This document shows, one piece after another, positions 7,904 through 16,174 of a DNA stretch of 64,000 nt. Within the stretch, counting starts at the first letter, position 1. Every line of letters starts with the position of its first letter. The notes under the pieces were generated by a model. It had not been told where the DNA came from, searched no databases, and saw nothing but the letters and a program-made list of their open reading frames with translations. The stretch is from CF-113 sp050695155. Lineage in GTDB: Bacteria; Chloroflexota; Ktedonobacteria; Ktedonobacterales; Ktedonobacteraceae. The stretch is from contig JBOGTO010000090.1 in assembly GCA_050695155.1 (NCBI GenBank), positions 1 to 64,000 of the forward strand. Reading direction: 5' to 3'. Position numbers and translations under genes: made by a program.

Positions 7904-8878
7904 ATGGCTTTCGTACACTATCATAAAAAGCCTGAGTTGCGTAATCCCGTTGTTGTAGCCGCTTTCTCTGGTTGGAATGATGCGGCAGAAGCGGCTACAA
8001 CAGCAGTTAAATTCCTTATAGATCGCTGGAAAACGGTGTGTATTGCCGAGGTGGAGGGCGAGGAATTTTATGTCTTTACTGAAGCCCGCCCCACTGTGCA
8101 GACGAAAAAGGGCCTGGTACGCTCGATCAAATGGCCGACCAATCAATTCTATGCATTCATTGATCCAGTCTGGGAACGCGATGTGATCCTGTTCACAGGC
8201 GTAGAACCGCAACTCAAGTGGAAGACGTTTTCTTCAGCTTTTGTGGAAGTCTGCAAACGTTTTAATGCCTCGGAAGTACTCCTGTTGGGCGCGTTTCTGG
8301 CGAACATTCCTCATTCTATGGATGTGCCAGTGACCGGTTACTCCTCGACATCGGAGATGCTGGAACGTATGGATGAAATCAACGTGCAAGGCTCGCGTTA
8401 TGAAGGTCCAACAGGTATTACAGGCGTGATGCATGATGCCATTAACCGAGCCAAAATTCCGGTTTCGAGTCTGTGGGCCGCCGCGCCTCACTACCTGGTT
8501 GCCACGCCGAATATCAAAGTGACAGCCGCATTGCTGACCTACTTGAACACTTTCCTGGCCTTTGATCTTGACCTTAGCGATTACCAGAATGATGCCATTC
8601 GCTTTGAGGAACAAATTACCACGCTTGTTGCGCGCGACCCGGAAGCCAGCGCCTACGTGCGCAAATTGGAAAGCGAGACCGAGAGTATGCTGGCCGAGGG
8701 CGACGATGACGAGTCTGATGAAGATAAAGACGAAGAGGCCACTACCACTCCTGATAAGCCACTCGTCTCAGGCCCGTTGCCAAGCGCGGACAGCCTGATT
8801 CGCAGCGTGGAAGAACTATTACGCAAAGAACGCAAAAATAACCCCGGCGAGAGCGATAACGACGAGGAGCAGGGATGA
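7904..8878 (+). CDS. PAC2-family protein
   Basis: The protein has the PAC2 fold pattern (VVVAAFSGWNDAAEAATTAV, then GVEPQLKW, LLLGAFLANIPH, YEGPTGITG and AAPHYLVATPNIK). PAC2 proteins assist proteasome assembly in eukaryotes; their bacterial relatives have no settled role, and some are linked to ATP-grasp enzymes. The last 70 residues are very acidic. I chose the ATG at 7904 over an upstream ATG at 7865 because AGAGGAG stands just before it and the upstream ATG lies inside an inverted repeat. The stop overlaps the next start (ATGA), so the gene is translationally coupled to an acyl-CoA synthetase. Confidence 0.85.
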   Translation: MAFVHYHKKPELRNPVVVAAFSGWNDAAEAATTAVKFLIDRWKTVCIAEVEGEEFYVFTEARPTVQTKKGLVRSIKWPTNQFYAFIDPVWERDVILFTGVEPQLKWKTFSSAFVEVCKRFNASEVLLLGAFLANIPHSMDVPVTGYSSTSEMLERMDEINVQGSRYEGPTGITGVMHDAINRAKIPVSSLWAAAPHYLVATPNIKVTAALLTYLNTFLAFDLDLSDYQNDAIRFEEQITTLVARDPEASAYVRKLESETESMLAEGDDDESDEDKDEEATTTPDKPLVSGPLPSADSLIRSVEELLRKERKNNPGESDNDEEQG

Positions 8879-10308
8879 GCAACGTTCCCTATACACTGGA
8901 GGAGGTGTTGAATCCTCGCGCGATCGCCATCCTGGGCGCGTCGCGCGCTTCCCATAAATGGGGACACGTAGCAGCCCGCCAGTTGATCGCCGGAGGTTTC
9001 CCCGGCCCTATTTATCTTATCAACCCGTCCATTCCAGAAGTGCTGGGTCGCCCAACCTACGCAACGCTGCGTGATGTACCCACGCAAGTTGACCTGGTAA
9101 TTATCGCGACGGCCTATCAATTTGTGCCACAGGCCATCGATGATTGTATCGCGCATGGCGTAAAGGGCATCGTCATTATCACTGCCGGGTTCAGCGAAAC
9201 GGGACCGGAAGGCCGCGCGCTGGAACAGGAGTTGGTGTTGCGCTGCCGCGAACATGGCATTCGCATTCTTGGCAGCAACTGTATGGGCGTGTACGTTAAA
9301 CGCGCGCAACTCAACGCGCTGGGTATGGTCTTTCCCCTGCCCGGTGGCCCGATTGGGCTGGTCTCGCAAAGCGGAAACCTGGGCATGTATTTCTACGCGC
9401 AGGCGCACCTGGATGGCTGCGGCTTTACCACCTTTTTGAGCGTGGGCAACGCCGTCGATGTCACCTTTCCTGAATGTATGCAATACCTGGCGGGCGACCC
9501 GGAAACGCGCGTCATCGCCGGATATGTCGAGGCTATTCAGGAGCAAACCTTGCGCGAAGTGACGCATAGTATGTACCAGCGTGGCTGCTACAAGCCCACC
9601 GTGATCCTGTTGAGCGGCGCGACTGAGGTTGGCGTGCGAGCCTCGCTTGCTCATACCGGCACTATCTCCACCGTGCGTCCCGATCACGATACTGGTTTAC
9701 TGGGCAGCGGCGTCGCGCGCGTCGTGCGTTCAGATGAACTCTTTCCAGTTGCCCAGGCGCTGGCAACGCAACCACCCACGCCCGGCGGTGGTCGTCGTAT
9801 CGCCATTATCGGCGATGGCGGTGGCAGCGTCGTCGCCAGTGGAGACGCGGTCATTCGCGCTGGACTGGAAGTGCCAGTTTTGAGCGCGGAAACACAGCAA
9901 GCGTTGCGCAAACTCATGCCAGCGCGCGCCACATCGACAAATCCGGTGGACGTAGCCGGAGCCGCAGACGAAGACCCCCTGGCCTTCGCCTGGCTCGCCG
10001 AAGTCTGTCTAAAAGACCCTGAAGTAGATGGGGTTATCATCACCGGGCTTTTTGGCGGCTACCGCTGGCTGCTCTCGGAAGACTTTGGCCCCCGCGAAGA
10101 GGCAGCCGCGCGCGAACTCGGCAAACTGGTAAGGCATTACAACAAACCCGTGCTGCTACAGAGCATCTACGCCAGGCACGATATTCCCGCGCTGCGCATC
10201 TTACGTGAAGAAGGCATTCCTTACTACGAATCCATCGAGATCACCTGTCGCGCGATGGCGGCGTTGAGCGAGATAGGCATGTTTTTACAGGGGCAAACGC
10301 AAAGTTGA
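8875..10308 (+). CDS. CoA-binding, ADP-forming acyl-CoA synthetase alpha-type protein
   Basis: Residues 1 to about 130 form a CoA-binding Rossmann domain (PRAIAILGASRASHKWGHVA), followed by two succinyl-CoA-ligase-like domains (ILGSNCMGVY, GLVSQSGNLG; then a second block with IAIIGDGGGSVVASGDAV and PARATSTNPVDVAG). The motif SLAHTGT supplies the histidine that is phosphorylated in the NDP-forming acyl-CoA synthetase family. At 477 residues it corresponds to the alpha subunit. The ATP-grasp beta subunit is not next to it, so a partner elsewhere or a different role is possible. The gene overlaps the PAC2 gene by 4 bp, which indicates an operon. Confidence 0.85.
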   Translation: MSNVPYTLEEVLNPRAIAILGASRASHKWGHVAARQLIAGGFPGPIYLINPSIPEVLGRPTYATLRDVPTQVDLVIIATAYQFVPQAIDDCIAHGVKGIVIITAGFSETGPEGRALEQELVLRCREHGIRILGSNCMGVYVKRAQLNALGMVFPLPGGPIGLVSQSGNLGMYFYAQAHLDGCGFTTFLSVGNAVDVTFPECMQYLAGDPETRVIAGYVEAIQEQTLREVTHSMYQRGCYKPTVILLSGATEVGVRASLAHTGTISTVRPDHDTGLLGSGVARVVRSDELFPVAQALATQPPTPGGGRRIAIIGDGGGSVVASGDAVIRAGLEVPVLSAETQQALRKLMPARATSTNPVDVAGAADEDPLAFAWLAEVCLKDPEVDGVIITGLFGGYRWLLSEDFGPREEAAARELGKLVRHYNKPVLLQSIYARHDIPALRILREEGIPYYESIEITCRAMAALSEIGMFLQGQTQS

Positions 10309-10315
10309 TCTGCTC

Positions 10316-10801
10316 TTAAACACGCACATAGCTCCAACTGACCATTTCGCCGTTGTGGTAGGGCATGTAACCATGAAATTGACGGAGATCATCGTCAAAG
10401 ACCATTGGTAAGAAGAGTGCATCGCTCGGCCAGAGCGGTAATTCCAGCAGCGACGAGCGCGGCACCCATTCGAGCGTGCCTTCGTGGTTGCCTTCGTGAA
10501 GCTCGCCATGCCAGCTTTCAATACGAAAAATAAAGCCAAACCAGTCCTGCCCCTGCTTGCCAAAGCCGGGCCAGGAGATAGTTCCACGCAGCAACACACG
10601 TTCCGCAATCAGCCCGGACTCCTCAAATATTTCGCGGCGCATCCCTGTAATGATGTCTTCATTCGGCTCTATACGCCCCCCCAATCCGTTGTATTTGCCA
10701 TAATGGATGTCATCAGGCCGCTTGTTACGATGAATCATCAAGACCTGCTTGCTATCCGGCGAAAGAATATATCCCAGCGTCGCTAAAATTGGTGTAAACA
10801 C
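10316..10801 (-). CDS. Nudix hydrolase, probably a nucleotide-pool sanitiser
   Basis: A complete Nudix box lies at residues 42-64 (G-x5-E-x7-REIFEE-x-GL), inside GGRIEPNEDIITGMRREIFE. The family hydrolyses nucleoside diphosphates linked to another group. The MutT/8-oxo-dGTP-like layout and the small size (161 residues) suggest cleaning of oxidised dNTPs, but the substrate is not settled. Translation starts at a GTG preceded by AGAGGAAG. The stop is convergent with the acyl-CoA synthetase stop, 7 bp away. The gene upstream on this strand ends at its own terminator, so this gene has its own transcript. Confidence 0.88.
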   Translation of the reverse strand: MFTPILATLGYILSPDSKQVLMIHRNKRPDDIHYGKYNGLGGRIEPNEDIITGMRREIFEESGLIAERVLLRGTISWPGFGKQGQDWFGFIFRIESWHGELHEGNHEGTLEWVPRSSLLELPLWPSDALFLPMVFDDDLRQFHGYMPYHNGEMVSWSYVRV

Positions 10802-10849
10802 TAACGGTCACTTCCTCTTTTTTTATCAGGATATAGATATATCGCCGCC

Positions 10850-10915
10850 CTGTCAACAAAAAAGGTTCATTTTCCAGGAAGGAGTAATGCATACCCCTCG
10901 CCTGGAAAATGAACC
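10850..10915 (-). terminator. Rho-independent terminator of the HhH gene
   Basis: GGTTCATTTTCCAGG at 10864-10878 is the exact complement of 10901-10915, giving a perfect 15-bp stem with a 22-nt loop. On the minus strand the stem is followed by a run of seven T at about 10856-10863. This fits termination after the gene ending at 10931. Confidence 0.85.
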
Positions 10916-10930
10916 ACTGGTTAATGGTGC

Positions 10931-11548
10931 CTATGCGACCCCATCAAGCTGTTTGTTCTCTTTTTTGCGGTTGATTAGTTGAGCCGCAGACCCTTTCAAT
11001 CGCGCTTCGCTACGCGCGCCGAAGCCGGGCAGGGCGCGGATGCGCTGGCGATGGGCTGCCCACCACAGCTTTTCGGGTGTATCGATGCCCAGTTCCTCGT
11101 AGAGTCGGATAGCGATATGAGGGCCAATATACTCAATAGCCATCAACGCCCGCGCGCCGGGTGGTAACAACTGCAAACTCAAGTCCTGGTAAAAGGTCAT
11201 GGTGCCAGTATTGACCAGCTCGGCAATACGATTTTGTAAACGCTTGCCCAGACCAGGTACAGGCAACAACTGCTTGCGCGCGATGATGTCCGCAGCAGGC
11301 TCCTCAAGTTCAAGCACACCGCGTGCGGCATTGCGATACGCCTGGATGCGGTAGGGATTGCTGTTCTGAAACTCCAGCAGGCTTGCAATGCCCGAAAGCA
11401 CTTCAGCAATCTGACTATTGGTGACGATCGGCCTGCTGTCCTCCTCAATCTCCAAACCCGGCAGCGCGGGCTGCATAGCCGGTTTGCCATAGCGGCTGAA
11501 ACCAGCAGGCATTATGTGGATGCTCTGTGTAAGCTGTATCATACTCAT
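10931..11548 (-). CDS. Helix-hairpin-helix protein resembling the N-terminal part of family X DNA polymerases
   Basis: The 205-residue protein starts with a short leader. It then shows an 8-kDa-type HhH domain (IASLLEFQNSNPYRIQAYRN, then LLPVPGLGKRLQNRIAELV) and a second HhH segment (IEYIGPHIAIRLYEELGI, RALPGFGARSEARL). This matches the lyase-plus-fingers layout found in front of the polymerase palm in bacterial PolX, but palm and PHP domains are absent. It probably binds gapped or nicked DNA as a stand-alone adaptor; a lyase role is possible. AGGAAAGGGG precedes the ATG. The gene is monocistronic, ended by a strong terminator. Confidence 0.75.
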   Translation of the reverse strand: MSMIQLTQSIHIMPAGFSRYGKPAMQPALPGLEIEEDSRPIVTNSQIAEVLSGIASLLEFQNSNPYRIQAYRNAARGVLELEEPAADIIARKQLLPVPGLGKRLQNRIAELVNTGTMTFYQDLSLQLLPPGARALMAIEYIGPHIAIRLYEELGIDTPEKLWWAAHRQRIRALPGFGARSEARLKGSAAQLINRKKENKQLDGVA

Positions 11549-11753
11549 CGGTTTTGCCCCTTTCCTTTATGGGCATGGAACATTCTCTCTTGTAACTATT
11601 CTTTCTCTACGACTCAGATACGGAATAAACCCAGCTTAGTGTACAATATACATTGAAATCTTGTTCTAATTATACCACATTACATAAGACAATGCAAACA
11701 GAAAAAAGGGAATAAAGTGGATATTGGACACAAGCCGCCCAGGTGGATTGAAC

Positions 11754-12845
11754 CTATGATATTACCGGTACAGGCACGCGGGCGCGAATGCTGGTTCCGT
11801 TGCCAGGGGAACTTTCGAGGGCCAGCGTACCGCTGACTTTTGCGATGCGTTCGCGCATGGAACGTAAGCCGAGATGTCCGGGGAACGCGCTGGTTGGATC
11901 AAAGCCTCTGCCGTTATCGCGCACCTCCAGGGTAATCTCATTTTCCTGTTCTACTAATCGGATGGTAACAGTAGTGGCGCGCGCATGTCGCACAACATTG
12001 TGCAGCGCCTCCTGCGCGACACGGTACAGGGCGTATTTTTTGTCGAGAGCGAGTACAGGTTCCTCATCCATGTCCATTTCGACAGTCAATTTGTAACGGG
12101 CGCGTAAAACATCCACCTGTTTTAGGAGAGCTACCACCAGTCCCTCCGTTTCCAGAAATTCCGGGCGCAGTTCAAAAATGAGCGCGCGCATCTCGGCAAG
12201 GCCAGCTTCGGCCAGGGTATTCACATACTCTATCGAGGCTTTAACCTGCTGAGGGTCGTTCTCCAGCGCTTTCTGAGCGGTATGCGCTCCCAGGCTGATA
12301 CCATAAAGAGCCTGTGAAACGGAGTCATGCAACTCGCGCGCCAGGCGCTGCCGCTCCTGGAGTGATGCCAGTTCCTGGGCCTGCTCATAGAGGAGGCGCA
12401 ATTCTCTTTCGCGCGTCGTGGCTTCTTCAGCGCGTCGCCGCTGTGCTGATGCTAGCTGGCCTGTAACAACAGCCATGACCAGGAAAACACACAACGTAAG
12501 CAGGTCTTGATTATTCAAGACGATAAAGGTGTACTGTGGCGAGAAGAAAAAGAAATCGAAGGCGAGAAAGGATAGCAGCGATGCCAGGATCGCAGCGTAC
12601 AGGCCACGCCTGCCCGCCAGGGCAACCACCAGAAGCAGATAAACAAACGAGATGGTTGGGATTTTAGGATAGAGGTGAGCAAGTGCGATGATCGCCGTAA
12701 CAAGCGCGACTCCACCAATGGCAAGCAGGCTATCATTTAGGTAGCGTCTCCAACGTGGCTTCGCGCGCACTTTTTTTGATGAAAGGAAGCTGGCAGCATG
12801 TTTCAAAGTTCGTCCCTCCGTCATCTTCTCAACCAGCACATTCAA
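11754..12845 (-). CDS. Membrane sensor histidine kinase, NarL class with DUF4118 domain
   Basis: Residues about 35-125 form a DUF4118 four-helix membrane domain (LYPKIPTISFVYLLLVVALA, then FDFFFFSPQYTF). A coiled linker is followed by a HisKA_3 dimerisation helix with the phospho-acceptor histidine in RLARELHDSVSQAL. An HATPase domain (EVRDNGRGFDP, HLGLRSMRERI) ends the protein. No ligand-binding loop of any size is visible, so the signal may be sensed within the membrane. Its start overlaps the stop of the response regulator gene upstream (4 bp), so the two are co-translated as a pair. Confidence 0.9.
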   Translation of the reverse strand: MNVLVEKMTEGRTLKHAASFLSSKKVRAKPRWRRYLNDSLLAIGGVALVTAIIALAHLYPKIPTISFVYLLLVVALAGRRGLYAAILASLLSFLAFDFFFFSPQYTFIVLNNQDLLTLCVFLVMAVVTGQLASAQRRRAEEATTRERELRLLYEQAQELASLQERQRLARELHDSVSQALYGISLGAHTAQKALENDPQQVKASIEYVNTLAEAGLAEMRALIFELRPEFLETEGLVVALLKQVDVLRARYKLTVEMDMDEEPVLALDKKYALYRVAQEALHNVVRHARATTVTIRLVEQENEITLEVRDNGRGFDPTSAFPGHLGLRSMRERIAKVSGTLALESSPGNGTSIRARVPVPVIS

Positions 12846-13504
12846 GTTGTCGGCCTCTTTTGTTTCTTTTCCGGTCCGGCTACTACTAAGCCCAAACGCA
12901 TCGCGTACAAAACAGCCTGGGTGCGGCTCTGCACGCCGAGTTTGGCGAGGATATTGTGGACATGCACTTTCGCGGTATCCTCGACTATCTGGAGAGTACG
13001 CGCAATCTCCTTATTCGATAGGCCCTGAGCGAGCAGGCGCAATACCTCCGTTTCACGCTCGGTCAGGCTCTCCGGCGTTTCAGGCACCCTTACCTTATGC
13101 ATGAGAAAGGCTGCCGCGCGTGGAGAAAGCTGGACCTGTCCGGCGGCAGCCGCTTTAATTGCCTTCAGCAATTCGTCGGCGTGGGTATCTTTAAGAAGAT
13201 AGCCAATAGCTCCTGCTTTAACGGCTCCCACCACCGCATCACTTTCTAATACGCTGGTGAGGGCCACAACCTCTGTTTCCGGCAACTCGCCCCGGATGAT
13301 AGTTGTAGCAGTGATTCCATCCATTTGAGGCATGAGCAGGTCCATAAGCACTACGTCTGGATGTAGCCGACGCGCCAGTTGAACCACCTCTTCCCCATCC
13401 GCCGCCTCGCCAACTACTTCTAGTTCAGGATCGCGCCCCAGGAAAACGCGCAGCCCTTCACGCACAATATCATGGTCGTCGGCAAGTAACACGCGAATCA
13501 CCAC
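12842..13504 (-). CDS. NarL/LuxR-type response regulator
   Basis: The receiver domain has the acidic pair in LLADDHD, the phospho-acceptor aspartate in DVVLMDLLMP and the conserved Thr and Lys (ALTS, LLKD). The C-terminal LuxR helix-turn-helix is complete (LTERETEVLRLLAQGLSNKE, then AKVHVHNILAKLG). I place the start at the GTG at 13504, eight bases after GAAAGGAG, because the ATG at 13549 has no ribosome binding site and would add residues before the receiver fold. It overlaps the cognate kinase gene by 4 bp and is expressed first. Confidence 0.9.
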   Translation of the reverse strand: MVIRVLLADDHDIVREGLRVFLGRDPELEVVGEAADGEEVVQLARRLHPDVVLMDLLMPQMDGITATTIIRGELPETEVVALTSVLESDAVVGAVKAGAIGYLLKDTHADELLKAIKAAAAGQVQLSPRAAAFLMHKVRVPETPESLTERETEVLRLLAQGLSNKEIARTLQIVEDTAKVHVHNILAKLGVQSRTQAVLYAMRLGLVVAGPEKKQKRPTT

Positions 13505-13576
13505 AACTTTATCTCCTTTCGAGCGGCATTGTTCACTGTAGTTTACCATGAAAGGGGTATAGTGTCATTCGTACTC

Positions 13577-14305
13577 TTAGACATGTCTCCGCGCTCGCAA
13601 CAGCATGATGGAGGGAACTTCCCAGTTACCCGGCAACCGTTTAGAGATTTCATCGTTCGCTGCCGGCTCTACCATCTGTTCAAATATCAGTCCGGCATCA
13701 ACCAGCGTGTTGAGATAGGTGCTGAGCATACGATGGTGTTCCCCTACCCGACTGCGCACTCCACCGGGGCTGGTCGATGTCCAGACATCTTCATTGAAAT
13801 AAGCATTGACAACACGCGCTATCTTGCCTTCTGGCGTGGTTATCCATTGCGCTCCCGGTGTCTGAAAGCAGGGATGGGTGATGGCGAAGACGAACCAACC
13901 GCCGGGTTTGAGAATGCGGCGGACAGTCGAGAACACCGCCGGAATATCGGGCATATTCATCAAGGCCATCACGCATATACATCCATTAAAGCTGCTACCG
14001 GCCAGTTCGCGGGCAACCTGCGCATCGCCAGGCACATATTCAATATGTAACGGGCTTTGCATTTCATGCTGGCGCGCGATCGTCAGGAGATTCTCCGCAA
14101 GATCGATGCCGGTAACATGCGCTCCACGCCGGGCAAGCTCGCGCGCAATCCATCCCTGCCCGCAGGCTAGATCGCACACACTTTGCCCTTGCACATCGCC
14201 AACCAGAGCCAACACGTTCGGCAGTACAATATCCGCATAAATAGGATTCTCGCGCAGATAGGTATCGTACCATTCAGCAATCTCGTTGTATGAAGCATCA
14301 CCCAT
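13577..14305 (-). CDS. Class I SAM-dependent methyltransferase
   Basis: The Rossmann-type SAM site is clear: VCDLACGQGWIARELARRGA (motif I) and VTGIDLAENLL (motif II), with CVMALMNMPDI and LKPGGWFVFAITHPCF further on, as in small-molecule methyltransferases of the Methyltransf_11/25 group. The substrate is unknown. GAGAGGAG precedes the ATG. It is 45 bp downstream of the deacetylase gene on the same strand and may share its transcript. Confidence 0.85.
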   Translation of the reverse strand: MGDASYNEIAEWYDTYLRENPIYADIVLPNVLALVGDVQGQSVCDLACGQGWIARELARRGAHVTGIDLAENLLTIARQHEMQSPLHIEYVPGDAQVARELAGSSFNGCICVMALMNMPDIPAVFSTVRRILKPGGWFVFAITHPCFQTPGAQWITTPEGKIARVVNAYFNEDVWTSTSPGGVRSRVGEHHRMLSTYLNTLVDAGLIFEQMVEPAANDEISKRLPGNWEVPSIMLLRARRHV

Positions 14306-14350
14306 ACCATGTACTCCTCTCCATGCATAATAGCTTATGGCTATACGAAA

Positions 14351-15490
14351 TCAAATCTTCCACCAATTACTCTGCCACTTTTTAGCCGCCGCCAGCGCAT
14401 CTATCGTTTCTTGCGTCAGGATGGTCATACAGCGCTCCAATTCAGATGATCCTGCATAGAGATCGACGATGCCGAGATCAACACCGAGAAGCGGCTCAAC
14501 GGCGGCAACGGTGCAATATGGGACGTATGCCACGCTATAGCCGCCTTCTTGCAGCATTAGCAGTCGGCCATCACAGATTTCCTCCGCCAGGGCAAGCATG
14601 AATGTGGATAGTGTATGGAAACCAGCCATTGTCAGCATATTCTGGGCAAGCGGGTCGAGCCAGTTGGCATCCTGTCCGGCGGAGATGATGATAAGTTGCG
14701 GGCGGTATTGCAGCCCAATAGGGATGACCAGTTGCTCGAAGGCGGCGCGGTAGCCTCTATCGCCGGTGCCAGCCGGAAGCGGGATATTGACTGTGTAGCC
14801 AGCGCCAGCGCCGCTACCCACCTGTTCAAGCTCGCCGGATAGTTTGGGATACCAGTTGTGCTGGTGAAGCGAGACGAAGAGTACGCCCGGATCGGCGTAA
14901 AAGGCATCCTGGGTGCCGTTGCCATGATGCACGTCCCAATCCACGATCATCACACGTTCCAGGCCAAAGGTATTGCGGGCATAGTGCGCGGCGATGGCAG
15001 CATTGTTGAAGATGCAGAAACCCATCGCGCTATTACGCATGGCGTGATGGCCGGGCGGGCGTAAGAGTGCGTAAGCATTGCGCACATCGCCCTGCATGAC
15101 GGCCTGCACTCCGTTCATAGACCCACCGGCAGCGTAGACCGCCGCATCGAAAGAGCCCGGACTGAGCGGCGTATCGCTCTCGATCTCTCCCCACGCACCC
15201 GTCATCAGGCCACCCTCAACATGTTCGCGCACGCCCTGAATATACGCGCGCGTGTGATACGCGGCTAGCTCGTCTTCGGTAGCGGGACGCGCGGGTATGG
15301 GCTGCATCATAGCGGTCAAACCCGAACCATCGAGAAATTCCTTGATCCGTCTGGTGATCGTCGTCGAGGAGGGATGACCTTCGGGAGATGCTTCAAAAGA
15401 ACCGTTACGCATATGCACAATGGCCTGCGCGCCAGTATCGTGGCGTAAATAACGTTCATCGAAAATAAGTCCGGTACGGTACGTAGGCAT
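14351..15490 (-). CDS. HDAC-fold deacetylase (class II / acetylpolyamine amidohydrolase type)
   Basis: The active-site signature is present: RPPGHHA with H148/H149, VDWDVHHGNGTQ with zinc ligands D186 and H188, and a third aspartate in SAGQDANWLDPL at 274. Bacterial relatives deacetylate polyamines or acetyl-lysine on proteins. The size of 379 residues with an N-terminal extension fits this group. The gene is divergent from an Lrp-type regulator 120 bp away, which may control it. GAAAGGAC precedes the ATG. Confidence 0.88.
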   Translation of the reverse strand: MPTYRTGLIFDERYLRHDTGAQAIVHMRNGSFEASPEGHPSSTTITRRIKEFLDGSGLTAMMQPIPARPATEDELAAYHTRAYIQGVREHVEGGLMTGAWGEIESDTPLSPGSFDAAVYAAGGSMNGVQAVMQGDVRNAYALLRPPGHHAMRNSAMGFCIFNNAAIAAHYARNTFGLERVMIVDWDVHHGNGTQDAFYADPGVLFVSLHQHNWYPKLSGELEQVGSGAGAGYTVNIPLPAGTGDRGYRAAFEQLVIPIGLQYRPQLIIISAGQDANWLDPLAQNMLTMAGFHTLSTFMLALAEEICDGRLLMLQEGGYSVAYVPYCTVAAVEPLLGVDLGIVDLYAGSSELERCMTILTQETIDALAAAKKWQSNWWKI

Positions 15491-15572
15491 GGCAACTGTC
15501 CTTTCGCGGGGTCTACATTGAGCAATTACTCGCGCTTACATAATATGATATGCAAAAATAGCTCGCAAATTG

Positions 15573-15601
15573 TTGCATACGGAGCCGTAAGATGTTAGTA
15601 T
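15573..15601 (+). promoter_or_regulatory. Promoter of the Lrp-type gene, predicting a leaderless mRNA
   Basis: TTGCAT (15573-15578), a 17-bp spacer and TAGTAT (15596-15601) form a good sigma-70 pair. The expected start site is about 7 bp further on, only a few bases before the ATG at 15611. No ribosome binding site is present. Confidence 0.55.
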
Positions 15602-15610
15602 AGGCGCATC

Positions 15611-16141
15611 ATGGATCAAAACAATAACTCGGCTAAAAGCACGATAGATGAGATAGATCAGCGCATCATCGAGGCGCTACAACTCGATGGACGCCGCCCA
15701 TTTACCAAGCTGGCGGCGGAACTGGGCATATCGGAAGCCAGTGTGCGCCAGAGAGTAGCCAACCTGATAAACAACCAGGTAATGCAAATCGTCGCCATCA
15801 CTAACCCCTTGAAAATGGGCTTTTCGCTCGCCAGTATGATCTCCATTCGTGTCTCAGGGGACAGGCTGTTAGAGGTTGCCCGCGAAATTTCCGCTTTCGA
15901 CGAAGTGATCTATCTTATTATTACGGCGGGCAGTTCCGATTTGTTAGCCGAGGTAGTATGCCAGGATAATGATCACCTGCTAAGCTTCCTGACAGAGAAA
16001 CTCTATAAAGTGCCGGGCGTGCAGCAAACCGAGACGTACATGTACCTGCGCGTGGTGAAGCAGAACAACTGGGCTTTCCTCTCTCAGGCGCGCGTCTCGC
16101 CAACGCATATCAAGACGACAGCGCCTTCTCCTGAACAGTAG
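15611..16141 (+). CDS. Lrp/AsnC-family transcription regulator
   Basis: The N-terminal helix-turn-helix reads IDEIDQRIIEALQLDGRRPF with KLAAELGISEASVRQRVANL, the classical Lrp/AsnC opening. A RAM-type effector domain follows (LKMGFSLASMISIRVSG, LLAEVVCQDNDHLLSFL). Such proteins sense amino acids and form octamers on DNA. It is divergent from the deacetylase gene and convergent with an ATP-grasp ligase resembling L-amino-acid ligases, so amino acid or dipeptide metabolism is a plausible theme. Confidence 0.9.
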   Translation: MDQNNNSAKSTIDEIDQRIIEALQLDGRRPFTKLAAELGISEASVRQRVANLINNQVMQIVAITNPLKMGFSLASMISIRVSGDRLLEVAREISAFDEVIYLIITAGSSDLLAEVVCQDNDHLLSFLTEKLYKVPGVQQTETYMYLRVVKQNNWAFLSQARVSPTHIKTTAPSPEQ

Positions 16142-16174
16142 AAAAGCTCTTCACAGCAATAGCATTCAAACTCC

